DNA of 64,000 nt. It comes from Inia geoffrensis (Eukaryota > Chordata > Mammalia > Artiodactyla > Iniidae). Both the position numbers and the translations under genes were made by a program. Below the pieces are notes generated by a model. That model had not been told where the DNA came from. It was given only the letters and a program-made list of their open reading frames with translations, and ran no database searches. Location: assembly GCA_036417435.1 (NCBI GenBank), contig CM070911.1, forward strand, positions 2,356,001-2,420,000, given 5' to 3'. Below are positions 11,727 through 22,200 of the stretch, piece by piece (the first letter of the stretch is position 1; the number at the start of each line of letters is the position of its first letter).

Positions 11727-12694
11727 TGATGGTGATGAGGAGGAGGGTGAGGGTTTTGCAAATAAGGAAATAGTCTGGGAGCGTGTATATTGCTCACCGA
11801 AGTCATGCCTTTCAGAGATGGGGGAGTCTGGCCAAGCCTCGTGCTTTCTTGGTCCCCGCCTACATCCTGCTGCCCTCTTCACCTGGGAAGTGAGGGGGAG
11901 GCCTGGACGACCCCTGACGTTCCTTGCAGCACTAGGACTGCACAGTGATAAGTGTTTACACCATCTTTGGCCCAAAGGCTGCACGAGCAAACATGCTGTT
12001 TGGCAGTAAGTCTCCTATGCTCACAACAGCTGGGAGTTTGGGATCTCTGTATTTCCATAGCTTCAGTGTTTGGCTGGAGGAATGATTAATGATAAAAGCA
12101 GAAAACAAATGGTCTGAAATCCAGATACCTCAGCCAAGTCTCAGATGGCTAGGTCCCAGTAGTTATAAATAATAAAATAATGACATCACTCTTCTCTGTG
12201 ATCCAATATGGTGTGAAAGGAAAATAAATTGCTTATCATTTGCGAGTCCCAGCTATATTTTATGTTGTTTTATTTCTTCTCCATGTGTTTTTCTCAGTTG
12301 CTTCAACACGATGAGCTGTATTCCTGTCAGTTTTACCCCAGCATTCCGCCTAGAAAACGTTCTTCGCCTCACTTACCGATACGTTTAATTCACTTTTTCA
12401 AATTGCTGCAAAGGCTCAGAACACAGTTGGGACTTAATGACCCTGACCCCCCCAAATGCTGGTGACAGAAGAGTGTGGGTGCCTTGGGGCTTAGGTACTG
12501 GGCCCCTGAGCCCTAAAAATGGAAACTTTGAAAAGTAAGCCTGGTGATGACACGGCTTAGGTAGAGAAATGCAGTCGAATGCACTACATTTCGCCATTTA
12601 CTTGAGTCTGGTTGAAATAGTTGATCAGACACAGGAGCTGTTGGTTTTAAAAAGGTCCTAATGTCCTATGCATTACTGAGTGCAAGGCTCAGTC
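11727..12694. other. Non-coding DNA, no repeat recognised
   Basis: Mixed single-copy-looking sequence between a SINE and an L2 fragment. A short CT-rich patch lies near 12270-12310. Nothing coding is supported. Confidence 0.4.
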
Positions 12695-12783
12695 ACTCAC
12701 CTATTCATTCGCATGACTGCATTCAATAAATTCTACCAAGTGCCAGGTGTGGGGCAGGTTTAGGGGAATCGGACCCGAGTCAG
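12695..12783 (-). mobile_element. L2 3'-end fragment (minus), split by an L1
   Basis: The plus strand carries the reversed L2 end ('attcattcgcatgactgcattcaataaattctaccaagtgccaggtg...'). It stops at the left TSD of the L1 insertion that follows. The piece is short and old, and assignment rests on the characteristic 'caataaat...agtgccagg' string. Confidence 0.5.
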
Positions 12784-12795
12784 AAAGTGTTTTTG

Positions 12796-13083
12796 ACTGT
12801 CATACAGAGTGAGGTAAGTCAGAAAGAGAAAAACAATTATTGTATATTAACGCATATATGTGGAATCTAGAAAAATGGTACAGATGAACCGGCTTGCAAG
12901 GTAGAAATAGAGACACAGATGTAGAGAACAAACGTATGGACACCAAGGGGGGAAAGTGGCAGGGGGGAGGTGGTGGGATGAATTGGGAGATTGGGATTGA
13001 CATATATACACTAATATGTATAAAATGGGTAACTAATAAGAACCTGCTGTGTAAAAAAGAAATAAAATAAAATTCAAAAAACA
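12796..13083 (+). mobile_element. 5'-truncated L1 3' end
   Basis: This is the 3' end of a cetartiodactyl L1: the 'gtgaggtaagtcagaaagagaaa' start, 'tggaatctagaaaaatggtacagatgaacc', 'ggtgggatgaattgggagattgggattgaca', 'taagaacctgctgtgtaaa' and an A-rich tail. The TSD aaagtgtttttg is at 12784-12795 and 13084-13095. Extreme 5' truncation leaves about 288 bp. It landed next to or within an L2 fossil. Confidence 0.9.
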
Positions 13084-13143
13084 AAAGTGTTTTTGTCTTT
13101 AAAGACTAATATTTCTGTTGGTTGGAATGCACATCAACAAATA

Positions 13144-13372
13144 CAGCTGCCCTTTGAACAATGAGGGGCTGGGGTGCCGATTCTCTGCTCAGTCAAAAAA
13201 TGTGTATAACTTATAGTCACTGGCTGGTCTAAGTACCCGAGGTTCTGCACCCGTGGATTCAACCATCCAACTGCGGTTCTGATGCCGTAGACCCGTATGT
13301 ATTTACTGTTGAAAAGAAGTCGCGTGTAGATGGACCCGTGCCATTAAACCCATTTTGTTCAAGGGTCAACTG
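13144..13372. mobile_element. Tigger-type miniature DNA transposon
   Basis: The ends are inverted copies of each other: cagctgccctttgaacaa at 13144-13161 and ttgttcaagggtcaactg at 13355-13372. This is the terminal repeat of the Tigger/MER2-like TcMar group. A TA precedes the left end as expected, but the right-hand TA is mutated to TG. At about 229 bp it has no transposase and was mobilised in trans. It is a fossil. Confidence 0.8.
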
Positions 13373-16300
13373 TGCGTATTTTTGGACCCGACAGCTAAGG
13401 TGGGTGGGAAATGTGTGCGGCACAGCTGCAGTGTTCCCTGCACGTGGACTCTTGTTACCCGCGCGTCAGCCGAGCCTCCCCTGCTCTCACATCTTCTCTC
13501 CCTAAGATGCTGGAGGAGGAGCTGCGTGTCCACCCGAGACCCGGATGGGGGCCCCTCCTCCTGGGCGCCTTCGCCACCGTGGTGCGTGTCACGGATGGAA
13601 AACACCCGGTCTCGGGCCGCTTTTCAAGGCAACGAGAGGACACGTTAAGGGTACAAAGAGGAGGTGACTTTCCGGGCACCTTTCTGATATTTTTTATGAG
13701 CCCCCAGTGTCCTCATCTTAACACCGGGGCAGTTAAGGCGCCGGCCTCCCAGGCTTCGTGAGGATGGCGTGAGCCAGTCGGACAAGCACAGGCCCACGAC
13801 CTGTGGCGGGCGGATGTCCATTTCCAGGATTCCCGTCACCCGTGGCGCCCACCAGCACCTTGGTCCTTTGTTGGAGAACAAATACGCTTTATGGGCGTAG
13901 GGAGAACCCTGAGAAGTTCCCAAACTGGAGGCAACTTTCCCAACCTTTTGTTAGTGGGACCGCTGGTCTGATGGAAGACACAGAGGATCAGAGAAGAATT
14001 TCTTTGGTAGAGGTAAAGATTGGTGATTCCTTCGTTGGTGAACTATGAACGCTCATCATTGTTCATGACACTCACTTTACCTGCCCTCTGGGCTCGATGG
14101 TCGGTCTTAAGACGCCTCAGACTAGGGAGGGCGCTTTAGCGCAAGACTGTTTGCGTCTGGGACCTTCCTGCAGGATTTTGGATATTCCATTAAAGGGAAA
14201 TCTGATGCTTCCCTTCCTCCTGCTAATTCTGCTCATTGATAAACTAGAGAAACTGGCGTCTGTAGGGACGCATTGTCCTGAGACCTCTGATCAACTCTGG
14301 GCTCATGGTTTCAATTTTGTATTGGTTTTAAGGACTTACGTGAAAACGCATACATAAGAAAGCCATAAATAATATGGAAATTACTAACATAAACTGTTGA
14401 AAATCTTCTGAGTTCACCTTCCTTTGCCACTTCACACAACTCCCTGGTGTCAAACTGGGCAGCTGTTTTCAGAAGTGGGCCTCATTGCAAGTAAGGTGCA
14501 CCTTTCCTCCTTGTGTTCCTCCAGAGAAACATGTATTTGGATGGTTTTGGTAACTGTGAGAAATCTATTCATCTACTGGACCCCTATATGTTGGGTAATC
14601 ATGTTCTTTAGCCACCTTGTACCTGACCTTTAACTCACAAATACTTAAGTCCGTATTTTGATTTGCGTCTGCTTGGTGATGAATCTTTCACTGAGCTGGA
14701 AAGCAGCAATGGTAGGTAACAGAGAATCATTTCCATGCTCTGGGTACAGATCCTAGACCACGGCCATAATTAGTCTTAGTGTTTTTAGAGTGATTGTGCT
14801 GAGCCGATGATGACTATAAATTCATCTAAGGGCTGCGAGAAACTACAGCTAATGGTGTTGAAAGTGATTAGTAAACTGGAGGAGAAGGTGCAGCAGGATT
14901 AGTCTAACAACTGCGCGGCTAAATTAAGCGTCCTTTCTTAACCGCGCTCCTTCTGTCATTTTCACCAAATGAGGTGAGAATAAGGAAGCTGGACGCCGAG
15001 GTTCTTAGAATTAACAGGTTCAAGAAGGAGCAATGCAGGTCCCACCTAGTGTGAGAAACTGGGATGGGATTTGTTTCTCAGAGGTCTGGGATTAATCGCT
15101 GACTCCTCGCTGGCCCCGGAATACACCCTGTGCTTTGCTTCCTCTCCGCCGTTGCTCCTGCCGTTCTCTCTGTTGGGAAGATCCTTTCCCCCTTCCTTTG
15201 ATCGAAACCCACGTACCTTCTGGAGACACTTGTTTGCACTCCGCGGGTCTTCACAGAGCCTGTCTGACCAGGAGTGTGAACATCTCCCCCTGCCCCCGAA
15301 GTCTTTCTCTCTTATTTCCACCCTGCCCGGTGGAGACAGGCTTAGAGCTGGTGTGAAGATGGGCATCCTTGGCAGGAGGTGTGAGTCTCTTGCTCCTTGA
15401 ATGACCCCTCGTGGTGCTCACACAAAGGAAGAGCCCTCAAGGTGCGTCCACTCCCATCACACCCCCCTTTCCACAGTCCTCCTTATCTATCAGCGTCACT
15501 AGGACAGAAGGGGTCACCCATCCACCAGAAGCCTATGACCTGACGATTGGGAGCTGATTTCTCTTTCTGAAGTCCTTCTGAGTTCTTCTGTTTCTAGACT
15601 AAATGAAGGGTGATTATGGAATAAAGAAATGGCAAGAAATCAAGGGAAATTCCTTCTTTTACCGTCATGCCAGCCAGATAGTCTTAGAATAATTGTTCCC
15701 ATTTGGTGGGATGTGAACTCTGCAACCTTGTGACAGGTTCACGTGGGGTAAATGTCACCAGAATTTTATACTTAGAGACTGACCTGCCACTGTTGTTTGT
15801 TTTTAGCAAAGATTACAATCACATATATCTCACCTCAGGACTTTGCCCGTGGGATCTTATTATTTTTGAAGCATGTTGAGTATAAATAATTTTAACACAA
15901 CTGTAGATGATATCCTGGAAGGAGAAAGTATTTCTTCATTAAATGGCCCTAAAATGACTAATGATCACATGGAGGGAAATCTATCACCTAAAAAAAAGCT
16001 CTAAGGTTATTCTGGAAAGATATGTAAAAAGTTAAGATGTAGAAACATAAGAGGTATAATAAGATGACATTAATAAAACATTTAAAAAAATCTTGGATTT
16101 TTATCATGCTTTGAAGCCTCATAGCTTGTGTTCCTGGGATGCAGAGCACACAACAGGAAAGAAATAAGGTACAAATAGATATCATATTTGGAAGAATGAA
16201 AAATTAGAGGTGGTAATCTACCGTTTTCTAATAACTTCCATAGACTTTTAGAATTGAAATTACATATGCAGGAAGTAACTCCTAGTAAATATTCCTCTTT

Positions 16301-16527
16301 TCCTGTTTAAAGTAAGAAAGTGGGTTTGGGATCTGTTTTTGAGCCCAGGGAAAATTTAGCATTGACTAAAAATGGGAATATGGAAAGCCGGGTATCATCA
16401 GAAACAGACTATTAAGTAAAATCATGGATAAGTTGATGCAAAATGAGACGGAATCCGAGGAAATGGCATTGTTGGGCAGGAAGTAGCCAATCTCTATTAC
16501 CAGTTGGACCACCTAGGGAACAACGTT
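13373..16527. other. 3.1 kb with no recognised repeat
   Basis: I recognise no mobile element here. It contains the CpG-rich segment annotated at 13430-13650 and a homeodomain-site-rich stretch near 14750-14990. The rest is mixed-composition sequence. Opposed open frames at 15046-15400 (106 and 109 codons) overlap each other and have no recognisable product. Confidence 0.4.
13430..13650. promoter_or_regulatory. CpG-rich segment, possible exon or small island
   Basis: About 16 CpG dinucleotides lie between 13455 and 13640. The plus strand has a polypyrimidine run ending in 'ctaag' at 13506, a 75-nt stretch open in the ATG frame (13507-13581), and a GTGCGT at 13582-13587 that could be a weak donor. 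The translated peptide is not one I recognise. Both the CpG density and the splice-like pattern could be chance in GC-rich DNA. Confidence 0.25.
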
Positions 16528-16541
16528 AAAAACTGGGGAGG

Positions 16542-16720
16542 GGAAATAGAAACCAATAAGGACCTACTGTATAGCCCAGGGAAATATACTCAATATTTTG
16601 CAATAACCTATAAGGAAAAGAATCTGAAAAAAAATGTATAACTGAATCACTTTGCTGTATACCTGAAACGAACACAATATTGTAAATCAACTATACTCCA
16701 ATAAAAAATAAATTAATTTA
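16542..16720 (+). mobile_element. Short 5'-truncated L1 3' end
   Basis: The sequence 'gaaaccaataaggacctactg...' through 'gaatcactttgctgtatacctgaaac' to 'actatactccaataaaaaat' is the standard 3' terminus of a cetartiodactyl L1. The 14-bp TSD aaaaactggggagg is at 16528-16541 and 16721-16734. Only about 180 bp of the element was copied. Confidence 0.9.
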
Positions 16721-16734
16721 AAAAACTGGGGAGG

Positions 16735-19499
16735 AGAAAACCTGCCTCAGAGAGCAGTGTTGTGACGGTGCAGAGATGCCTGGGAGCCTGGCTAGATCAC
16801 CACACCGCAAACCCCAGGGCTGGGTGGATGGTGACTGTGCCCTGGGGATCCCAGGTGCCACCCGCTGCTGGACGAAGAAGTTCCGGGTGACTCGGCTCCA
16901 GGGGCCGAGCTGGCCAGAGGAGATGTTGCTTCCCTCATTCTGCAGCTCCAGGAGATGCTCAGACAGTGAACAGGGCCCTCAGGTTCACACAGCCCTGGGA
17001 AAGCCACTTCTAGCTCTGCCTTGTGCACGTACTCTGGGGCCTTCACCTGTGCAGAGACATCACGCTGGCCTGCTGTCCTCGGGCCCAGTGGGGTGAAAGT
17101 GGTGGGTGAGGCTCTGTACTGGCAGTTACGGGTTCCCAGAAGAGGCTGCTTTTGTGGCTGAGAGGAGAGGGGGGCAGGGCAAGCTGTGTGCTTTCAGTGA
17201 CTTGCTGTCATTGTCTGACACGTCCTGGACCCACAGCCTCATGTCAGTCTTCTGGAGCCCAAGTCCCTTTATGCCTGTCGTGTCCTGTTCAACCCACAGG
17301 GGAAGGACTTGGCAGGCCTGTGGTCCAGGCTCTGTGCGTCTTCCTGAAGAGCTGGCTGTTGGCACCTGCTGTAGCCCGGCCATTTGCCCTGGGTGACAGA
17401 GTGCAGTGGTGACAGCCACTTAGATCCCGTTCAGATAAGCCTCGATTTGGTGGAGTCAGAGCCACCCTGGCGCGGCGAGCCCCCAGCCCTCCCCTGGGCT
17501 GACAGCTGGTGTGGCAGCTAGTGTAATGGGGGCTCCAGCCCCAGGTTTTACCTGGACCCACCTGAGAACCAGCCGCAGTCACGTTGGCCCTCTGTCCCCG
17601 CTCTGGTCCACGTGCTACCCTTCCTGAATGTGATTTCTGGAGTCGCCTCCTTCCCCGAGCTGAGACAGCACCAGTCACCTGCTTCCGAGTCCCAACCCCT
17701 GCCTTGCCTCTCTCATGGCCGTTACCTGTGGGATGTTCAGGAGTTAAAAGGCTGTATGTGAGCAAGTTGAGGTAATTTGGGGCCCCAAACACCAGCATCA
17801 ATGCCTGAACTCTATTCCTGGGGGGGGGCCTGGTATTCATCATCCTTTCAATTAAAGCCCCTACCCAGAAATCTGGAGAGTATTCTTTAGCTCTGGGGCC
17901 TTCAGTTGCAAACAAGCTATGCACAGTATATCAGGAGGGTGTTTTATTTAAAAAAAAAAAAAAAAGGCAAATCCTCCAACATTTCATGTGTAACTTATAA
18001 GTACCCAAGTCCCATAGTGTCCCCTAATTTCTCATCACCCACAAAGAGCATTCTCTTGGCTGAAGAATATTCTCATCCTGGGAGTGCATCTCTGTGTCCC
18101 TGCAGGCTTTGACCTCTGCTGATGGGTAGGTTCTACTGCGTCTTGATGCCCCTAGAACTGGCTTGTCCTCCAGGCTGGAACTTAGGGGAGGCTGTCCCCG
18201 TTTTATTGCAGGCAGGGCTGGAAGGACAGCGGGATGGTCGTGAGGCAGCTCCCTTTGTGTAGAGGGTCCCAGACAGCCCCACGTGAGTAGCCAGGTGGGG
18301 ACCACCTCTGGGAGGGATGGGGGGCACATCTAGGGCATGAAGACCTGGAAGGTCCTTTATTGCTTTTACTTCTTGTCACATACGTTTTAGGAAGTAGTTT
18401 GTTCGGTGACTGCTACATGTTCCTCTACGAAGCAACCACTAACAAACGTTGTGCTTGGGTTTTAGGGCGAAGGTCGTATTTAAATGCTTGCTGGGAGAGT
18501 GTGGCAGCACGTTGTCTGCTCTTAGTGGGTATTTGCATGCACACGCACATGCACAGGCACAGTATGGTACTCTCACCATCAGAACAGATCTTTCTTTGGG
18601 CTGATTAGCAGTTTTAAACAAGGGCAGTGGTTCCAGAGTGGGCGGGCTTCAATAGGCAATATTTTATTGCTGAAAAACCAACTCTGGCCTAAACCTGCCC
18701 TAAAAATCAAGGAAACTACAGTGAACACCTTTAGTTAATGACTTAAAAGGACCCCAAAAGACTAATGGTAGGACATAGCTTCCTCACACCCGCCCTGTAC
18801 CTTGCCCCACATGGCATTTATAATAACGCCATGAGAATATAATGCTAAGGAAGGTCACAAGTGGATTAAAGTAAAACACTAGTTCCTGTCTCACGTTCAG
18901 GGCCCGGAAGGGGGTGCATTTGAGCAGAGATTCGTTACAGATAGTGTACAAGTCCCCTTGGAAGGGGGCTCACACAGGTTTGTTGAATGAATATTACATG
19001 TGAGGGGATGTGCATCACTGAGCTACAGACCTGATTCTTTTGAGAAATGCGTAGAAATGATTATCCAGGAGCTGCCATAAAAAACCACGTGGGTTATATT
19101 ATTACAATGAATAAGCGACGTGTAAACACAGTGAAGGGTCATGTCACCCTCTGTGCCCTTAATAGACCTTGACCTCTGGATTCTCAAGGTTGACGCTCCT
19201 GCTGAAAGAAGCTGACTGCAGTGAGGGGTTCAAACACAGTTTTACGCCCTGTCTGACTCAGTTCGGCTGCCAGTGGGAGAGGTCTGCTGTGTACACGCCA
19301 CGTGCTGCTTACTCGCGACCTGGGAGTGGAGCAGAATGGCTATAGCTTTTTACATAAAGAGTTCGAAATACTAGAAGTTGTTATTTGAGTTCTCCTCAAT
19401 ATTGTATTTCTTCAACATAAGACTATCCTTAGATACAGCTCACAGCGGCTATTTCTGCAGTATAACTGGCAGAGGTTCCCTCCTCCTTTCTCAGTTAGA
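16735..19499. other. GC-richer non-coding DNA without recognised repeats
   Basis: This interval holds the longest non-repeat open frame of the window (211 codons, minus, 17289-17924), which I cannot assign to any family. A run of 15 A sits at about 17951-17965 and a run of nine or more G at 17821-17829. An L2-like terminus (ttgttgaatgaat) occurs near 18980-18995. Nothing else is supported. Confidence 0.35.
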
Positions 19500-20135
19500 G
19501 TCATTTAATTAGTAAAGAAAGCACCCAGAGATTTCTGTGTATTAATTTTGTATTTTGCAACTTTAGCGAATTCATCGATGACCTCTGGTAGTTTTCTGGT
19601 AGCATCTTTAGGATTTTCTACGTATGGTATCACGTCATCTGCAAACAGTGACAGTATTACTTCTTTTCCAATTTAGATTCCTTTTATTTCTTTTTCTTCT
19701 CTGATTGCCGTGGCTAGGACTTCCAAAACTATATTGAATAAAAGTGGTGAGAGTGGACATCCTTGTCTTTTTCCTGATCTTAGAGGAAATGCTTTCAGTT
19801 TTTCACCATTGAGAATGATGTTGGCTGTGGGTTTGTCATGTATGGCCTTTATGATGTTGAAGTAGGGTCCCTCTCTGCCCACTTTCTGGAGAATTTTTTT
19901 TTTTTTTTTTATCATAAAGGGGTGTTGAATTTTGTCAAAAGCTTTTTCTGCATCTATCGAGATGATGATATGGTTTTTATCCTTCAGTTTGTTAGTGTGG
20001 TGTATCACACTGAGTGCTTTGCGGATGTTTTGAAGAATCCTTGCACCCTTGGGATAAACCCCACTTGATCACGGCACGTGACCCTTTTACCGTGCTCCTG
20101 GATTCGGTTCGCTAGTATTTTGGAGAGGGTGGGTA
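19500..20135 (-). mobile_element. L1 internal fragment (reverse-transcriptase region)
   Basis: The plus strand is the antisense of L1 ORF2 across the reverse transcriptase. Both ends of the L1 are missing: there is no 3' UTR or poly-A and no endonuclease or ORF1. A run of 17 T (19894-19910) has expanded inside the coding part. Divergence and frameshifts indicate an old, dead copy. The boundaries are approximate. Confidence 0.85.
19673..20068 (-). pseudogene. L1 ORF2 reverse-transcriptase remnant
   Basis: A 111-codon frame (20008-19673) translates to classic L1 reverse transcriptase. It includes [16 protein letters not shown], which carries the first catalytic aspartate region, [20 protein letters not shown], and [20 protein letters not shown]. 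Upstream in a second frame is [11 protein letters not shown]...[13 protein letters not shown], so a frameshift lies near 20010-20020. The T17 run inserts four to five lysines after FMIK. The YADD box lies beyond the retained frame. The fragment cannot encode a working enzyme. Confidence 0.9.
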
Positions 20136-22092
20136 AGACGTACAGCCTGAAGCGGGCTGGCTGCGGTGTGCTCGGCTGATGAGGGATAACTCCAGCTCCC
20201 TTGTCCTTTATATTTGCCATCTCCTTTCAAAGTGAAGTATCCAAAGGCCCTGTTGCTGTTGAGGTTAAGACTCCCCTCTCTGTCTGTCAGAACTTGTCTG
20301 CAGGCTGCCTGCACAGAGCTCCCAGCCACAAAGCCTGAAGTTCAGTTAATCTTAATAGAGCTTTAAGTTCTTTGATCAGAGCCATTACTGTTGGAATTTA
20401 GGATATAGTGTCATTATTTCAGGGAGGTTTTTAGCACAAGCGCTTCACACTGTTTGCATCAGGCAGAGAGAAAGCCGTGTGGGACTTACGGGTTTTCTTA
20501 GAAAAAAGGAAGATAAATGAAACTCCTGAGGACCAGAAGGCCTGGGGACTCTGTCCTGCTGCAAGGCCAGCCTGGGAAGACAAAAGCCACTGCAACCAGC
20601 AGACGCGTCCCTCACAGGCCCTTGAGGAGACACAGATACTAATGAAATCAGTGAAGAGGAAAGATAAATAAAACAGCCCCCCATTACCGAGAGAGGCCGT
20701 GAGGAAACAGAGAAGAGCTGAAATCTCACAGGTGCGTCTCACCCCAGAGCATCAGGGGTCACTCTTGAGAGGCGGCGGGCTGCAGCGGAGCCCGCCAGGC
20801 TCCCGGTGGCACGGTGACACGTCACCTCGGAGGCTCAGGCACATGCCTGACTTGAGTGATAGCCCTGTTGCCGTGTGGTTAGGGAGAGAAGCAGCCTTTC
20901 ATGTTTCTAGTAAGATCTGGGATCCAGTCCAAACAGAGCCAATATTATAGATTCAGGAAAAAGGATTTTGTTCCAGAAAGAGAATCTGGCCCAGCTCAGA
21001 GGCAGTGCCTGGGTTTTACTTAAAATGCCATGATTCTATGGGGGTTTGCTTGCTGAGAGACCACGGCGCACTGTCGCCTGGTTCTCTGAGAGCGTGAACG
21101 TGGCTCGTCCTGAGGGACCGCGAGTGTGGAACTGCGTCGGAGTCCATGACTTAGTGCGGAAGGAAAGGACAGCAGCACAATATTGACTTCATGTTTACAT
21201 GATACTATTTCTGTCTATGTCGGGTTAAATAAACTATACCATTAAAATGAACTGTGTCTCTTACGCTTTACTTTCCGAAATGTGGCTCCTAGGACGTTTA
21301 GGATTGTACCTGTGGCTCACGGGGTGTTTCTACTTGCTGGCAGCGCTCCAGGGACACTTGCTTATTTGGATCGAACTCAGAGGCTATGGGGGAGGCCGTC
21401 CCGGAGGCTCTCCCTCCTCCTTCCCTTCCTTCCATCCTCCTTCCCTCTCCTTCTCTCTCTCTCTCCCACCTCTACCCTCCCTCACTTTTTTTTCTCTTCT
21501 CCCCCCTGTTTTCCTAGGATCACCCTGGTTCCTAACCCAGGCTAATTGGACAGAATCTAATCAATGTGGTCGTTTATAAATCTCAGCATTTCCCAGCAAG
21601 AGTGTTGCTGGGAGGGCCTTCTCAGCCCTGGGGTTCAGCCTGGTCTGACGGGAGAGTCACCAAGGCTGTTGAGGGGCTGGGAGGGGGCTGACCAGAGGGA
21701 GACGCCCCCCGTCCTCACTGTCAACTTACCCCCCTGATTCACGGACTGTGTGCTCTCACTGAATCCCACATCAGACTTCCTTTTCGCATACCCATTGCAG
21801 AAGTTGTGGGAACCTCAAGGCAAAAATGAGAGCGTTAGCTGCGCGCCTGAGTTTCCCGGACCAGCTGTCAGCATTTTGCCTTAGAATTCAATGTCAAAGA
21901 AAACAAAACACAAGCAGAAAGAATTGTGATCGAATGGGGAGGTGGGTGTGCCTCCGCTGATCAGTTGACTTTATTTTGTGTATCAAACTTTCTGAAGTTT
22001 ACCCAGCCTTTCAGTTGGGGTTTCGATATCCTGGAATCCCCAAACCCGCGTGAGAGCAGGGCTTTGCGTTGAGGACTTACTGGTCCAGAAAA
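20136..22092. other. Non-coding DNA with a pyrimidine tract
   Basis: No gene recognised. A CT-rich tract at 21405-21515 (CTCC/CTTCC/TCTC repeats) gives plus-strand frames rich in Ser, Pro and Leu that are composition artefacts. The minus-strand 103- and 94-codon frames near 20431-20742 overlap each other and match nothing known. Confidence 0.4.
21405..21515 (+). repeat. Polypyrimidine (CT-rich) tract
   Basis: About 110 bp is almost pure C and T on the plus strand, with local (TC)n and (TCCT)n character and a T run near 21487-21494. Such tracts can form triplex DNA and are replication- and slippage-prone. No role can be read from the sequence. Confidence 0.7.
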
Positions 22093-22200
22093 CGGTAAAC
22101 TCCTTATAGGCAAAGAGACTTCCCCAGTGATGTTTGCAGCTCTTAGCAACATTCCTGGTGTATACTGGGTGCTGAGTAAATGTTGGCTGAAAGGAAGCTG
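22093..22200 (+). mobile_element. L2 3'-end fragment
   Basis: The string 'gtaaactccttataggcaaagagac...' to 'cattcctggtgtatactgggtgctgagtaaatgttggctgaaagg' follows the L2 3' terminus in order. It is diverged and short with no TSD, as expected for this ancient LINE. Confidence 0.6.

Noticed and set aside
11426..11990. 126- and 160-codon minus-strand frames
   Set aside because: Both run through the young SINE at 11493-11714, including its tail; the peptide is the same SINE translation seen at 6.9, 28.5 and 39.6 kb.
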